Assembly (NCBI RefSeq): GCF_036226885.1
Contig: NZ_CP109027.1
Location: 6,634,001-6,698,000, forward strand
DNA: 64,000 bases
Direction: 5' to 3'
Origin: Streptomyces sp. NBC_00663
GTDB lineage: Bacteria; Actinomycetota; Actinomycetes; Streptomycetales; Streptomycetaceae
The stretch's first letter is position 1; every line of letters begins with the position of its first letter. The notes beneath the pieces were generated by a model that saw nothing but the letters and a program-made list of their open reading frames with translations, made no database searches and had not been told where the DNA came from. The translations under genes and the position numbers were made by a program. Positions 1 through 8,401 of the stretch are shown piece by piece.

Positions 1-41
1 ACGGCGGCCGGAGGAGGGGCCTGGACCGTGGACGTCGTCAT
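1..41 (-). CDS. 5' end of an unidentified protein gene, cut by the window edge
   Basis: An ATG on the minus strand at 41-39 overlaps the TGA stop of the methyltransferase gene (40-38) in an ATGA junction, so a further gene of the same operon runs off the left edge. Only about 13 residues are visible, beginning MTTSTVQAPPPAA, which is too little to identify a family. In Streptomyces, DUF3068, glycosyltransferase and methyltransferase genes of this type are often followed by a large arabinofuranosyltransferase-like membrane protein. That identity is only a guess from context. Confidence 0.5.
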   Translation of the reverse strand, partial: MTTSTVQAPPPAA

Positions 42-778
42 GGTGGACACCGCCGGAGGATGAGGAGGAGGTTCCAGGTGGCCACCTCACGGATCCCGGG
101 CGCCTTCACCACGGTCTCGGCGAGGAACGGCCAGTAGCGGGAGCGCGCCGAGACGACCCTGACGTCGTCACGGGCGCGCACCTGCCGCAGGGTCGGGCCG
201 ATGTGCACGGCGAACAGGTTCTCGCCGAGGGTGTGCTTCGCGGCCCTTCCGGTACGGCGCCGATAGCGGGCCCGCGCCCGATCGGCGCCCAGATAGTGCC
301 AGGGCGCCCATTCATGACCGCCCCACGGAGACAGCCAGTTGGTGAACGACAGATAGATCAGCCCACCGGGCCGCGTCACCCGCACCAGCTCACTGACGAA
401 GGTCTGCGGATCGGCGACATGCTCAAGGACGTTGGAGGAGAAGGTGACGTCCGCGACCCCGTCGTACAGCGGCAGCAGATACCCGTCGGCGATCACCGCC
501 CCGTCGGGCGGCTTGGCGCCGAGTTCCCGTACGTCGGGTTCGAAGAGGTAGGCGTGGGCGCCGCGCCGCCGGAACTCCTCGGTGAAGCATCCGCTGCCAC
601 CACCGACGTCGACGACGGTCCGGCCGGTGACGGGTCCGTCGTAGGCCTCGACCTGGTCGACGGAGTCGCGGGCGAGGAGGGAGTAGCAGGCCTCGGGATC
701 GTCCTGCTCATGGCGGAAGGCGCGGAACAGGGCGAGAGATCTGCGGAACGAAGGGTCCTTGAGAGCGGTGCCGGTCAT
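38..778 (-). CDS. class I SAM-dependent methyltransferase
   Basis: About 246 residues. A glycine-rich SAM-binding motif I (VVDVGGGSGCF) lies near residue 55 and is followed by the usual 'SNVLEHV' and 'RPGGLIYLSFTNW' strands of small class I methyltransferases. The open frame extends upstream, but I chose ATG 778 because it overlaps the TGA of the preceding glycosyltransferase (ATGA) and has GAGGAG upstream. Its position after a GT4 glycosyltransferase and near a DUF3068 gene suggests modification of a cell-surface glycan or glycolipid. The acceptor cannot be read from sequence. Confidence 0.88.
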   Translation of the reverse strand: MTGTALKDPSFRRSLALFRAFRHEQDDPEACYSLLARDSVDQVEAYDGPVTGRTVVDVGGGSGCFTEEFRRRGAHAYLFEPDVRELGAKPPDGAVIADGYLLPLYDGVADVTFSSNVLEHVADPQTFVSELVRVTRPGGLIYLSFTNWLSPWGGHEWAPWHYLGADRARARYRRRTGRAAKHTLGENLFAVHIGPTLRQVRARDDVRVVSARSRYWPFLAETVVKAPGIREVATWNLLLILRRCPP

Positions 779-1926
779 GGCGCCCAGCTCCTCACCGCCT
801 CGGCGGCCACCGCGCGGAACTGTCTGACGGTGCGGTCCCAGCGATAGCGTGCCGCGTGTTCCCGGGCGCTCTTGCCCATCAGCTCCCGCCGCTCGCCGGA
901 GAGCGCGAGCGTGCACCAGGCGGCGGCGAAGGTCGACTCACCCCGCGCCAGCACACCCGTCTCCCCGTCCACGACGGAGTCCCGGAGCCCGGGCACGTCG
1001 AAGGCGATGGTCGGCGTCTCGCGCGTGGCGGCCTCGGTGACGACCAGGCCCCACCCCTCCACCGCCGAGGGATGCATCAACAGCCACGCCTCGCACAGCA
1101 GCCGGTGCTTCTCGGCCTCGGAGACATGGCCGGTGAACTCGACGCCGGCCCCCGCGAGTTGCTGGAGTCTCTCCCGTTCGGGCCCGTCACCGACGATGAC
1201 AAGCCGCCCGCCGGTCACGGGACGTACCCGCTCCCACAGCCGCAGCAGCAGATCGATGCGCTTGTACTCGACCAGCCGTCCGACGGCCACGAACATCGGG
1301 TCGGGCGACCGGTCGGCCCGCGGCCCCGGCTCCTCGACCCCGTTGTGGACGACGCGAATACGCTCACGCTCCACCCCGATCGCCCGCAGGGCGTGCGCGG
1401 TGGACGGTGACACGGCGACCAGCAGACTCCGGTGCTGCGCACCGGTCAGCGCCCAGTGTTCGAGTCTTCGGCCGAGCCGTGCCGCGGGGGCCATCGGGCC
1501 GCCGAACCGCATCTTCCACAGGTCGGTGTGGACGTGGTTGACCAGGCACAGCGTGGGACCGCGGTGCCACAGGGGCGCGAAGTACGGCATTCCGTTGCAG
1601 ACCTCGACCAGCAGGTCGCAGTCGCCGACCTGGCGGGAGAAGGCCGAGCGGGCGCGCAGAAAGTGACCGAGCTCGCCGCCCGCGGAGACGACCCGGTAGT
1701 CGCGGTACGACGCGGGACCGCCGCACAGCAGGGTGACCTGGTGACCGAGGCGGGTGAGGCCGTCGGCGAGCCGGTCGACCAGGAGCTCGGAGCCCCCGGC
1801 GGCCGGGTTGCCCAGATCACGATGGGCGAGGAAAACGATTCGGCGCGGAGGTGGGGGGAGCGCCGAGGGGTGCTGCGATGCCGGGGTGTGCGTGGCGCGC
1901 AGCGACGAAGGCACGTGCTGGGGCAT
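775..1926 (-). CDS. GT4-family glycosyltransferase
   Basis: A 383-residue GT-B fold enzyme. The N-terminal domain starts RRIVFLAHRDLGNPAAGGSE after a proline-rich leader of about 28 residues. The C-terminal domain has VGRLVEYKRIDLLL, VIVGDGPERERL and the retaining-GT4 signature E-x7-E in 'AVEGWGLVVTEAA'. It probably transfers a sugar from a nucleotide-sugar donor to a cytoplasmic lipid- or glycan-linked acceptor. ATG 1926 has GGAG a few bases upstream. Its stop overlaps the next gene, so it is cotranslated with the methyltransferase. Donor and acceptor are unknown. Confidence 0.88.
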   Translation of the reverse strand: MPQHVPSSLRATHTPASQHPSALPPPPRRIVFLAHRDLGNPAAGGSELLVDRLADGLTRLGHQVTLLCGGPASYRDYRVVSAGGELGHFLRARSAFSRQVGDCDLLVEVCNGMPYFAPLWHRGPTLCLVNHVHTDLWKMRFGGPMAPAARLGRRLEHWALTGAQHRSLLVAVSPSTAHALRAIGVERERIRVVHNGVEEPGPRADRSPDPMFVAVGRLVEYKRIDLLLRLWERVRPVTGGRLVIVGDGPERERLQQLAGAGVEFTGHVSEAEKHRLLCEAWLLMHPSAVEGWGLVVTEAATRETPTIAFDVPGLRDSVVDGETGVLARGESTFAAAWCTLALSGERRELMGKSAREHAARYRWDRTVRQFRAVAAEAVRSWAP

Positions 1927-2125
1927 GCGTGCTCCAACTCGTCTCAGGGTGCGGAACTCGAAGCGTGGGGAGGTGCTTTACGTTCCTGTGGGGGATTTGA
2001 GTGCTTCCTACGAGGTGAGTGTGGGCGGACTGTGCTCGGGTGGGGGTGGACAGTTTTCGCCCACCCGTTCCTCATTGCTACTCACCGGGATGACAATTTC
2101 CGGGCTTATTAGAGCTGACGTCACG

Positions 2126-3103
2126 TCACATCGTGAGCGTGGGGTCGGGCGAATCGGAAGAACCGGGATGCCGCCTCCCCCGTACCAACAAAACGGAACC
2201 GGCCACCACCAGGACGAACCCGCCCACAGCCGCCCCGATCGGCAGGGTCACGCCGATCGCCTTCAGCTGTCCGCTGTCCCGCTCGGCCTGCCGTACGGCG
2301 TCCTTCTGCGTCGCCGTGGTGAACGCGATCTTCTCGCTGTCCAGCAGCACCACCGCGTCCTTCTTCGCGCCCGGCGCCCGCAGCGTGCGCTTCGGGCCGA
2401 CCTGCGCGTAGATCACCCGGCCGGTGCGCTGGTCGACGACCAGCTCGATGCCGTGGTTGGAGTACCACTCCTCGGCCAGCACCTGCGGCTGGTTCTTCAG
2501 ACCGACGATGCTGCCCGGCACCAGCCGGGTGCCGACCTTCGCCGGGGCGACCGTGCCGGTGAACCGGTAACCCGTATACCCCTGGACCTTCTTCGTATCC
2601 CGGTAGGTCAACACCACGGTCGACCCGAGGGAGTTGTCCCACCACTGGTACGAGCGTTTCTGCACGTCGAAGGGGAACTTCAGATAGGCCTCGCCCTCGA
2701 TGTACGGCTTCTCGCCGCAGCAGTGGACCGGCTTGGTCGTCTTGCGGTTCATCACCCAGCGGTGCGGGACGAACTCCAGCGCGTCGTGCGGATCGGAGGC
2801 CGGCAGCGACTTGTCGGTGTCGACCGTGGTCGTCACGTCCCAGACCGCGTCGCCGCTGCGCTCGCTGTCCTCGACGTTGCCGCGCACCCGCTGAGTGACG
2901 GTGATCTCCTGGTCGGGCACGGTCTCGACCTTGTCGGTGTCGAAGACGCTGCCGGTGCCCTTGTAGACGGCGGTCTGATCGATGTCGATCGGATTCACGG
3001 CGGCCCGCGGGGTCACGTACCACGCCAGCAGGGGCGCCAGGACCAGCAAAAACGTGCCGAGTCCCAGCAGAATCAGGGAAAGAGGTGAGGCTGTACGGCG
3101 CAT
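2126..3103 (-). CDS. DUF3068 (PorA-like) membrane-anchored protein
   Basis: 325 residues. One N-terminal transmembrane segment (about 9-30) is followed by a long extracytoplasmic domain rich in beta strands, and a C-terminal transmembrane segment (IGAAVGGFVLVVAGSVLLV, about 285-305) ends in a short basic tail. This two-anchor layout, and the 'KTTKPVHCCGEKPYIEG' region with paired cysteines, fit the actinobacterial DUF3068 family, whose function is not established. Start ATG 3103 has GGAG upstream. It points the same way as the glycosyltransferase-methyltransferase genes and may belong to the same surface-glycan locus, though about 200 bases separate them. Confidence 0.82.
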   Translation of the reverse strand: MRRTASPLSLILLGLGTFLLVLAPLLAWYVTPRAAVNPIDIDQTAVYKGTGSVFDTDKVETVPDQEITVTQRVRGNVEDSERSGDAVWDVTTTVDTDKSLPASDPHDALEFVPHRWVMNRKTTKPVHCCGEKPYIEGEAYLKFPFDVQKRSYQWWDNSLGSTVVLTYRDTKKVQGYTGYRFTGTVAPAKVGTRLVPGSIVGLKNQPQVLAEEWYSNHGIELVVDQRTGRVIYAQVGPKRTLRAPGAKKDAVVLLDSEKIAFTTATQKDAVRQAERDSGQLKAIGVTLPIGAAVGGFVLVVAGSVLLVRGRRHPGSSDSPDPTLTM

Positions 3104-3147
3104 CCGGGCACTCCAGGGGCGTGAGGGTACGGAGTTCGGGCCGCTCT

Positions 3148-3221
3148 GGGCCCTGTCGTCACACTCCCGTCGTCCGCCCGGAGGGCGTCGCGGGGCAGGC
3201 GGGAGTGTGACGACAGGGCCC
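3148..3221. repeat. perfect 22-bp inverted repeat between divergent genes
   Basis: Arms at 3148-3169 and 3200-3221 are exact reverse complements over 22 bases, with a 30-base spacer that holds a smaller GC hairpin (CGCCC / GGGCG). The element lies between the minus-strand DUF3068 start (3103) and the plus-strand small membrane gene (3351), so it is in the 5' region of both. It is not a terminator by position and has no T-tract. It could be a cruciform, a regulator-binding region or a small mobile palindromic repeat. Confidence 0.85.
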
Positions 3222-3350
3222 TTGGGCCGGGAACCGTAGAGCCGTCTTGACTAGGTGTCAATCTCATGTCGACACTGGGGCGGACCGTCAGGGTGGAGCG
3301 CGCCGGGGTGGGGACCGCCGGAAGAGAGCCACTGAGAGGCTGACCCTGCG

Positions 3351-3503
3351 ATGTCCAGACTGCTTGCCGCCGCGTTGACCGTCGTGGCCGCCGCCGTGCT
3401 CGCCGTCGGTGCCGCGCTCGGCATCGTCGCCCTGCTCGACGCCACGCCCGACCAGCCCAACACCCCCTTGATCACATACGAGCAAGCGGGCCAGGGGAGT
3501 TGA
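3351..3503 (+). CDS. 50-residue single-pass membrane peptide
   Basis: ATG 3351 is preceded by GAGAGG and followed by a 50-codon frame. Residues 4-27 form one strongly hydrophobic helix (LLAAALTVVAAAVLAVGAAL), followed by a short polar tail of about 20 residues with several prolines. It ends three bases before the GTG of the PucR-type regulator, so the two are almost certainly cotranscribed and translationally linked. No family is recognisable. A role as a small membrane partner or sensor for the regulator is inference from context. Confidence 0.72.
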   Translation: MSRLLAAALTVVAAAVLAVGAALGIVALLDATPDQPNTPLITYEQAGQGS

Positions 3504-3506
3504 GCC

Positions 3507-4748
3507 GTGACGGCCCGACCGGCAACCGTCAGCTCCCGCTCGGCCTGGCTCGACGTACCCCGCCTCCAGGTGCGCCGGTTCGCCGCGATCGCCATGGCCG
3601 AGGCGCCCGAGCTCGCCGACGAGATCCTGCGTGAGATCCGCCGCGAGTACCCCCATCTGCCCGTCGTCCTCGACGAGTCCGGTGAGCCGATGGCGCTCGT
3701 CGGCATCCGCCGCGCCATCGAGGTCTTCGTCCAGCACCTGGAGACCGCCGAGGGCCGTCCCACCGTCCCGCCCGGCGTCTTCCAGGAGTTCGGCCGCGGC
3801 GAGGGGCTCGGCGGGCGCAGCCTGGACTCGCTCCAGGCGATCTATCGCATGGGCGTACGGCTCGCCTGGCGCCGCTTCGCCGAGATCGGCCAGCGCGTCG
3901 AGATCCCGCCGCCCGCGATGTACGAACTCGTCGACGCGGGCTACGAGTACCTGGACGGCCTCGTCGACCAGTCGGTCCGCGGCTACGCGGAGGCGGCGGC
4001 CCGCCAGGCGGGCGAGCGCTTACGCCTCCAACGCGGCCTGATGGAACTGCTGTTGGCGGAACGTCCGCGCGGCGGCAACCCCGACGACCTGCTCACCGAG
4101 CGTGCCGCCCGGATTGGCTGGGCGCTCCCCGAGAAGGTGGCGGTGGGCGTCCTGCTCCGCCCCGCCCGGGAGGCCGTGGCACCCGCGGTCGGCCAGGGCG
4201 TCCTCCTCGACATGGAGTACGAGCAGCCCCGCATGGTCGTCCCCGAGCCGGACTGCGCGGGGCGCCCCGAACTCCTCCACCGCGCCCTGACCGGCTGGGC
4301 CGGCGCCATCGGCCCGCCCGTCCCGCTCGCCGACGCGGCGAAGTCGCTGCGCTGGGCGGAGGCGGCGGTGAGCCTCATGGGACGCGGGCTGCTGCCGGCC
4401 GGCGAGGTCCTGTACTGCACCGAGCACACGGAGGCCCTGGTCCTCCTCCAGCCGGAGGAACTCATCGACGACCTGGCCCTGCGCTGCCTGGCCCCCCTCG
4501 CCCACTGCGGCCCCACCCACGGCCGCCGCCTCGCCGAGACCCTCCTGGCCTGGCTGGAAACCCGCGGCGGCGCCCCCGAGGTGGCCACCCGCCTGGGCGT
4601 CCACCCTCAGACCGTCCGCTACCGCCTCCGCCAGATCCGCGAACTCTGGGGCGCCGAGATAGACGATCCGGACCGCCGCTTCGAACTCGAACTGGTGCTG
4701 CGGGCCCAGCGGTTGAGGGGAGCCCTCGGGACGACGAGCCGCTCCTAG
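3507..4748 (+). CDS. PucR/CdaR-type helix-turn-helix transcriptional regulator
   Basis: 413 residues. The C-terminal 60 residues hold the PucR-type HTH: 'GGAPEVATRLGVHPQTVRYRLRQIRELWG', then a short helix rich in RFELELVLRAQRL. The N-terminal and central parts resemble the helical and GGDEF-like sensory region of the CdaR/PucR family. GTG 3507 follows the small membrane peptide by three bases. The stop overlaps the convergent TerD gene by four bases. Ligand and targets are not evident. PucR relatives often respond to nitrogen or sugar-acid metabolites. Confidence 0.85.
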   Translation: MTARPATVSSRSAWLDVPRLQVRRFAAIAMAEAPELADEILREIRREYPHLPVVLDESGEPMALVGIRRAIEVFVQHLETAEGRPTVPPGVFQEFGRGEGLGGRSLDSLQAIYRMGVRLAWRRFAEIGQRVEIPPPAMYELVDAGYEYLDGLVDQSVRGYAEAAARQAGERLRLQRGLMELLLAERPRGGNPDDLLTERAARIGWALPEKVAVGVLLRPAREAVAPAVGQGVLLDMEYEQPRMVVPEPDCAGRPELLHRALTGWAGAIGPPVPLADAAKSLRWAEAAVSLMGRGLLPAGEVLYCTEHTEALVLLQPEELIDDLALRCLAPLAHCGPTHGRRLAETLLAWLETRGGAPEVATRLGVHPQTVRYRLRQIRELWGAEIDDPDRRFELELVLRAQRLRGALGTTSRS

Positions 4749-6013
4749 TCGCGGCCCTTGAACTCCACCGGCCCCGCGTTCATCTCGATCGTGCCGTCCG
4801 GGTGCAGGACCGGGCGGCGCTCGGTCATACGGCCGCTGTACGCCTCGATGTGGTGGATCGCCGCGCCGTCCGTCGCGGTGAAGTCGACGAGGGCGATGGC
4901 CACCCAGTAGCGGGTCTTGGTGTTCTCGAAGAGCGGGACGGTGACATGGGAGCCGCGGCCGTCGTCCACGACCACCTGCGCGCCGAAGCTCTTGAAGGAG
5001 CCGAAGCCGTTGCTGAGGGCGGAGTAGGCGCACAGCAGGACATAGCCCTGCTGGTCCGGGCGGACGATCCGGACGGTCTCGCGGCCGGGGACCTGGGAGT
5101 CGCCGTCGAGCTGGATGTAGGGGGCCTGCTGGAGCGAGCCGAGGTTCTTGTAGTAGACGACGTCCGCCTTCGGGCCCTTGTCGCCCTTCTGCGGCATCTG
5201 CTTCGCCAGGCCGGTCTTCACGATCGTGCCGGGCGCCTGCGACCCACCCCGCTGCGCCTTCGACGCCGGCACGAACAGCGCGTACAGATCGAGGTCGGCA
5301 CCGCGCCGACGCCGCTGGTCGCTGCCGCCGTCCCACTCCAGGGCCACGGTGACCACCAGCTCGCGGTCCTTCTTGTCCAGGCTGATCGAGACCTGGCCGC
5401 CCTTGTCGAGGCTGACCCTGCCGAGCGGGGGTTTGACGAGACTGGGGGGAGCGGCGGCAGGTACCGGAGCCGGCGTCGGCTCCGCGGGCGCCTCGGGCTC
5501 TGACACATCGATCCCGAAGTCCGTCGCGAGCCCCGCCAGCCCCTCCGCGTACCCCTGCCCGATGGCCCGCAGCTTCCAGCCCCCGGCCCGCCGGTACAGC
5601 TCCATCAGCAGGACGGCCCGCTCCCCGTCGACCAGCGGTGGCTGCCGGAAGACGATGGGCTCGGCACCGTCCTGCGCGGCCTGGACGGTGACACCCCCGA
5701 CCTCCCGGAACGTGCGACTCGTGTCGTCCGGATCGCAGCTCGCGACCAGCACCACCCGGTCCACGTCCGCGGGCAGCGCGCCTGGATCCACGGCGATCCG
5801 CTCGGGGGCGCCGGCCTCCGCGGCGAGGTGGCGGACCGCGCCGGACTCGACGGTGGGCTGGTTGTAGAAGACGAGGTCGGCGTCGGACCGGACCCTGCCG
5901 TCCGCGCCGACCAGCAGGGCACTGAGGTCCACCGGGTCGCCCGCGGAGCGCAGCTCGGCGGTCAGCGGCCCCGCCCCGACCGTGGTGTTCCCGCCCTTGA
6001 GAAGCTCAGGCAC
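4745..6013 (-). CDS. tandem TerD-domain stress protein
   Basis: About 422 residues with two TerD domains. The first (about 2-180) has the calcium-binding-type loop 'GADGRVRSDADLVFYNQ' and ends 'GLAGLATDFGIDV'. After a Pro/Ala-rich linker a second, more diverged TerD domain (about 205-395) follows, with 'GADLDLYALF' and 'DVVYYKNLGS'. TerD proteins are cytoplasmic calcium-binding proteins of the tellurite/chemical-stress Ter systems. I prefer GTG 6013 because GGTGGGGG lies upstream; GTG 6028 is also open. It lies downstream of the TerD-nuclease gene with about 45 bases between them, so the two are likely cotranscribed. Confidence 0.9.
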   Translation of the reverse strand: MPELLKGGNTTVGAGPLTAELRSAGDPVDLSALLVGADGRVRSDADLVFYNQPTVESGAVRHLAAEAGAPERIAVDPGALPADVDRVVLVASCDPDDTSRTFREVGGVTVQAAQDGAEPIVFRQPPLVDGERAVLLMELYRRAGGWKLRAIGQGYAEGLAGLATDFGIDVSEPEAPAEPTPAPVPAAAPPSLVKPPLGRVSLDKGGQVSISLDKKDRELVVTVALEWDGGSDQRRRRGADLDLYALFVPASKAQRGGSQAPGTIVKTGLAKQMPQKGDKGPKADVVYYKNLGSLQQAPYIQLDGDSQVPGRETVRIVRPDQQGYVLLCAYSALSNGFGSFKSFGAQVVVDDGRGSHVTVPLFENTKTRYWVAIALVDFTATDGAAIHHIEAYSGRMTERRPVLHPDGTIEMNAGPVEFKGRD

Positions 6014-6030
6014 AGCTACTGCCCCCACCC

Positions 6031-6062
6031 GTCGATGTGACGCCCCGTCGATGTGACGTCAC
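6031..6062 (-). promoter_or_regulatory. direct repeat plus TGACGTCA palindrome upstream of terD-like gene
   Basis: GTCGATGTGACG occurs twice (6031-6042 and 6047-6058) with a 16-base period, and the second copy runs into the perfect palindrome GTGACGTCAC (6053-6062). The element fills the gap between the two TerD genes. A related palindrome lies upstream of the other TerD gene at 8172-8185. Use as a shared operator is inference. Confidence 0.45.
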
Positions 6063-8128
6063 CTTGCCACATCGGACTTGGAAGGCAAGGGGGTGCGCCG
6101 GGCGACCGGCCCGTCCAGGTGGACCACCACGGACGTGTAGAAGCGGTGCACGGCGTCGTCCACGCTGCGGATGAAGCCGGACTCGGTGTTGCCGCGGGTG
6201 CTGCCCATGCCTTTGAGGAGGGACAGCCGGAAGCCGGTGATCTGCGTGCCGTTCTTGGGGAGCAGGTCCGCGGGTTCCGGGCGGAGCCTTTCCAGGGTGC
6301 CGCGCGGGCCCAGGGCGTCACCCTCGACCAGGGTCTCCACATGCAGGTCGGCCGGTGCCTCGGCGAGGCGACGGACCAGCCGCTTGGCCCAGCTCAGCGG
6401 ATAGCCCTGCTCGGGTGCGGGGATCTCCACGGACGTGCGCAGTCTGCCGGTCCGCAGATCGGCGCCGACGGTGAGCAGACCGGGCGCCTCCTCGACGCGC
6501 AGCTGTGCCTGCAACCGCCCTTCCAGGCACAGCTGGTCGGCCAGCTGGATCCGGCGGGTGCCGTGATCGGTGCCGCGTCTGACGCGCTGCGCGGGCAGCA
6601 CTTTCTGGCCGAGTTCGCCACCGAGCCTGAGGCACACCTGACGGATGAGCCGCTCCCAGCTCTCGACGACCTCAAGGGCCCGTGGGTCGCCCTGGCAGAG
6701 GGTCTCGTCGTTGATGCCGTTGCGTACCGGCACCCAGGAGGAGCCCATGTTCTGGAAGCCGTGGCAGCCGGAGTTCTCGTGCTGGAGATAGTGCAGCAGT
6801 TCCTGGAGCAGCCAGGTGCGCGCCGCGTTGCCGACCCCTTCGTGCCGGATCAGCAGCTGTGCCTGATGGGCCACCTCGGCCCAGGAGAGATGCCAGAGCG
6901 CCACCTGGTGCTTGCGCCGCCGGTCGATCCGGACGTCGACCAGGGGGGTGCCCTCCAGCGCGACGTCGTTCGACAAGGTGATCACGGCTTCGTAGCCGCG
7001 GCGGGCGGCGATGTCCATGTAGGCCTGGACCTGGTCGGCCTTGAGAGCGTTGCCGTTCGTCTTGGTCTCGACGAGCGCCGTCCACAACTTGCCGGCCCGC
7101 TCGATACGGATCACTCCGTCGGGCCGCCGGGGCGTGTCACCGTGCGGCAGGGACACCTCGGTGAAGGTCTCCATACGGCCCGAGGGCGCGCCGAACGCGG
7201 CGGTGAGCCGTCGTCCGAACCGCGGTACCTGGGTCATCACCGACAGCAGCACCGAGGTGGCGCGCATCTCCCGGTCCCGGTCGCTCTTGAGCGCGGAGAG
7301 CGGAAAGAGCCTGGCGGGACGCCAGGAGTCGTTCTCCCCGAGGGACTTCTGCGGAGCGCTGGGCGGGGCCGCCCGCTTCTTGGCGGTGCGCGGCCGGGCG
7401 GCCGGTCTGCGCGGCCTGGTCTCGTCGGCGGTTCGGCGGGGAGCCGGTACGGCGTTCAGGGTCTCGGCCGGATCCGGCTCGGGGACCGAGTGCGAGGGCG
7501 GGCCGGCCGGCTCGCCGTTCCCGGCCGGTTCCGGCGTCGCCGCGGGCGCCGTACCGGCCGCGTCCTCGTCGGCGGCCTCCGCCTCGTCGTCGATGTCGAC
7601 CCCGAAGTCCGTCGCCAGGCCGGCCAGCCCCGCCGCGTAGCCCTGTCCGACGGCTCGGAACTTCCACTGGCCTTCGCGGCGGTACAGCTCGCCGAAGATG
7701 ATCGCGCTCACCTTGCCGGGGTCGTCGACGGCGAAGCGGAGGAGGTTCTCGCCCACCGCGTCGGACAGGGTCACCCGCAGGTCGTCCAGTTCCCCGAAGT
7801 GCGCGTCGCCGTAGCGGCTCGCGGCCACGACGACACGGTCGACCTCGGGCGGCACCACGGTCAGGTCGAAGCTGATCCGGTCCTCGTTGCCGTCCTCGGT
7901 GGGCGTCTTGTCCAGCAGGTGCACGCTGCCGTCGGCGGCCACCGGGTTGTTGTAGAAGTAGAAGTCCGCGTCGCTGCGGACCTTGCCGTTCGGGCCCAGA
8001 AGTAAGACGGACACATCGGCGTCGCCGTCCCCCGCCGGACTGCTCCAGCCCAGGCTGACGATCACCGAACCGGTGTTCTCACTCAGCGCCGACAGGGCAG
8101 CATTGGACCCCTTGGTCATTTCGCGCAC
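6059..8128 (-). CDS. TerD domain fused to a PD-(D/E)XK nuclease-like domain
   Basis: About 689 residues. Residues 3-180 form a TerD domain with loop 'GPNGKVRSDADFYFYNN' and the usual ending 'GLAGLATDFGVDIDD'. A disordered linker rich in Ala, Pro, Glu and Arg spans about 182-290. The C-terminal part contains 'RRPDGVI' (D337) and 'LVETKTN' (E354, K356), followed by 'ADQVQAYMDIA', the pattern of a restriction-endonuclease-fold active site. The remaining ~270 residues are not recognised. I chose GTG 8128 because GGGGGG lies six bases upstream; ATG 8119 is the alternative. TerD-nuclease fusions are known from comparative genomics of Ter stress systems. Confidence 0.85.
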   Translation of the reverse strand: MREMTKGSNAALSALSENTGSVIVSLGWSSPAGDGDADVSVLLLGPNGKVRSDADFYFYNNPVAADGSVHLLDKTPTEDGNEDRISFDLTVVPPEVDRVVVAASRYGDAHFGELDDLRVTLSDAVGENLLRFAVDDPGKVSAIIFGELYRREGQWKFRAVGQGYAAGLAGLATDFGVDIDDEAEAADEDAAGTAPAATPEPAGNGEPAGPPSHSVPEPDPAETLNAVPAPRRTADETRPRRPAARPRTAKKRAAPPSAPQKSLGENDSWRPARLFPLSALKSDRDREMRATSVLLSVMTQVPRFGRRLTAAFGAPSGRMETFTEVSLPHGDTPRRPDGVIRIERAGKLWTALVETKTNGNALKADQVQAYMDIAARRGYEAVITLSNDVALEGTPLVDVRIDRRRKHQVALWHLSWAEVAHQAQLLIRHEGVGNAARTWLLQELLHYLQHENSGCHGFQNMGSSWVPVRNGINDETLCQGDPRALEVVESWERLIRQVCLRLGGELGQKVLPAQRVRRGTDHGTRRIQLADQLCLEGRLQAQLRVEEAPGLLTVGADLRTGRLRTSVEIPAPEQGYPLSWAKRLVRRLAEAPADLHVETLVEGDALGPRGTLERLRPEPADLLPKNGTQITGFRLSLLKGMGSTRGNTESGFIRSVDDAVHRFYTSVVVHLDGPVARRTPLPSKSDVAR

Positions 8129-8171
8129 GAGATTCCCCCCAGGAACCGCATCCCCCAAGACCGCCACGCAA

Positions 8172-8185
8172 TGTGACGTGTCACA
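8172..8185 (-). promoter_or_regulatory. TGTGAC-GT-GTCACA palindrome upstream of TerD-nuclease gene
   Basis: Perfect 6-base arms flank a 2-base centre, 44 bases upstream of the chosen start. It resembles the TGTGACGTCAC element at 6052-6062 upstream of the second TerD gene, which suggests a common binding protein. No regulator gene is adjacent. Confidence 0.45.
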
Positions 8186-8271
8186 CACGGACACAGTAGT
8201 ACCGGCAGCTCGCACGCGTTACCGTTCCCGTCGAAACGGGCCGGTCGCGGAACGCCCGTCCCGCAGGACCA

Positions 8272-8339
8272 TTGCCGCGGCAAACCCACGTTGAGTAACC
8301 TGTGTTCGTTATTCCGATCGCCTGTTGAAATCTCGAACA
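8272..8339 (+). promoter_or_regulatory. iclR promoter with two candidate operators
   Basis: TTGCCG (8272-8277) and TAACCT (8296-8301) are 18 bases apart and make a plausible promoter. Two bases further on is GTTCGTTATTCCGATC (8304-8319), and a second copy begins exactly 19 bases later at 8323 (TGTTGAAATCTCGAAC). Both resemble the 16-base palindrome seen at five other promoters of this window. Position downstream of the -10 suits autorepression by the IclR protein encoded at 8402. Confidence 0.65.
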
Positions 8340-8401
8340 ACGTCTACGATGCTCGACAGGCTCCGCACTCCGACAGACACCTCATAGGGAGGGGGCCGAA
8401 C

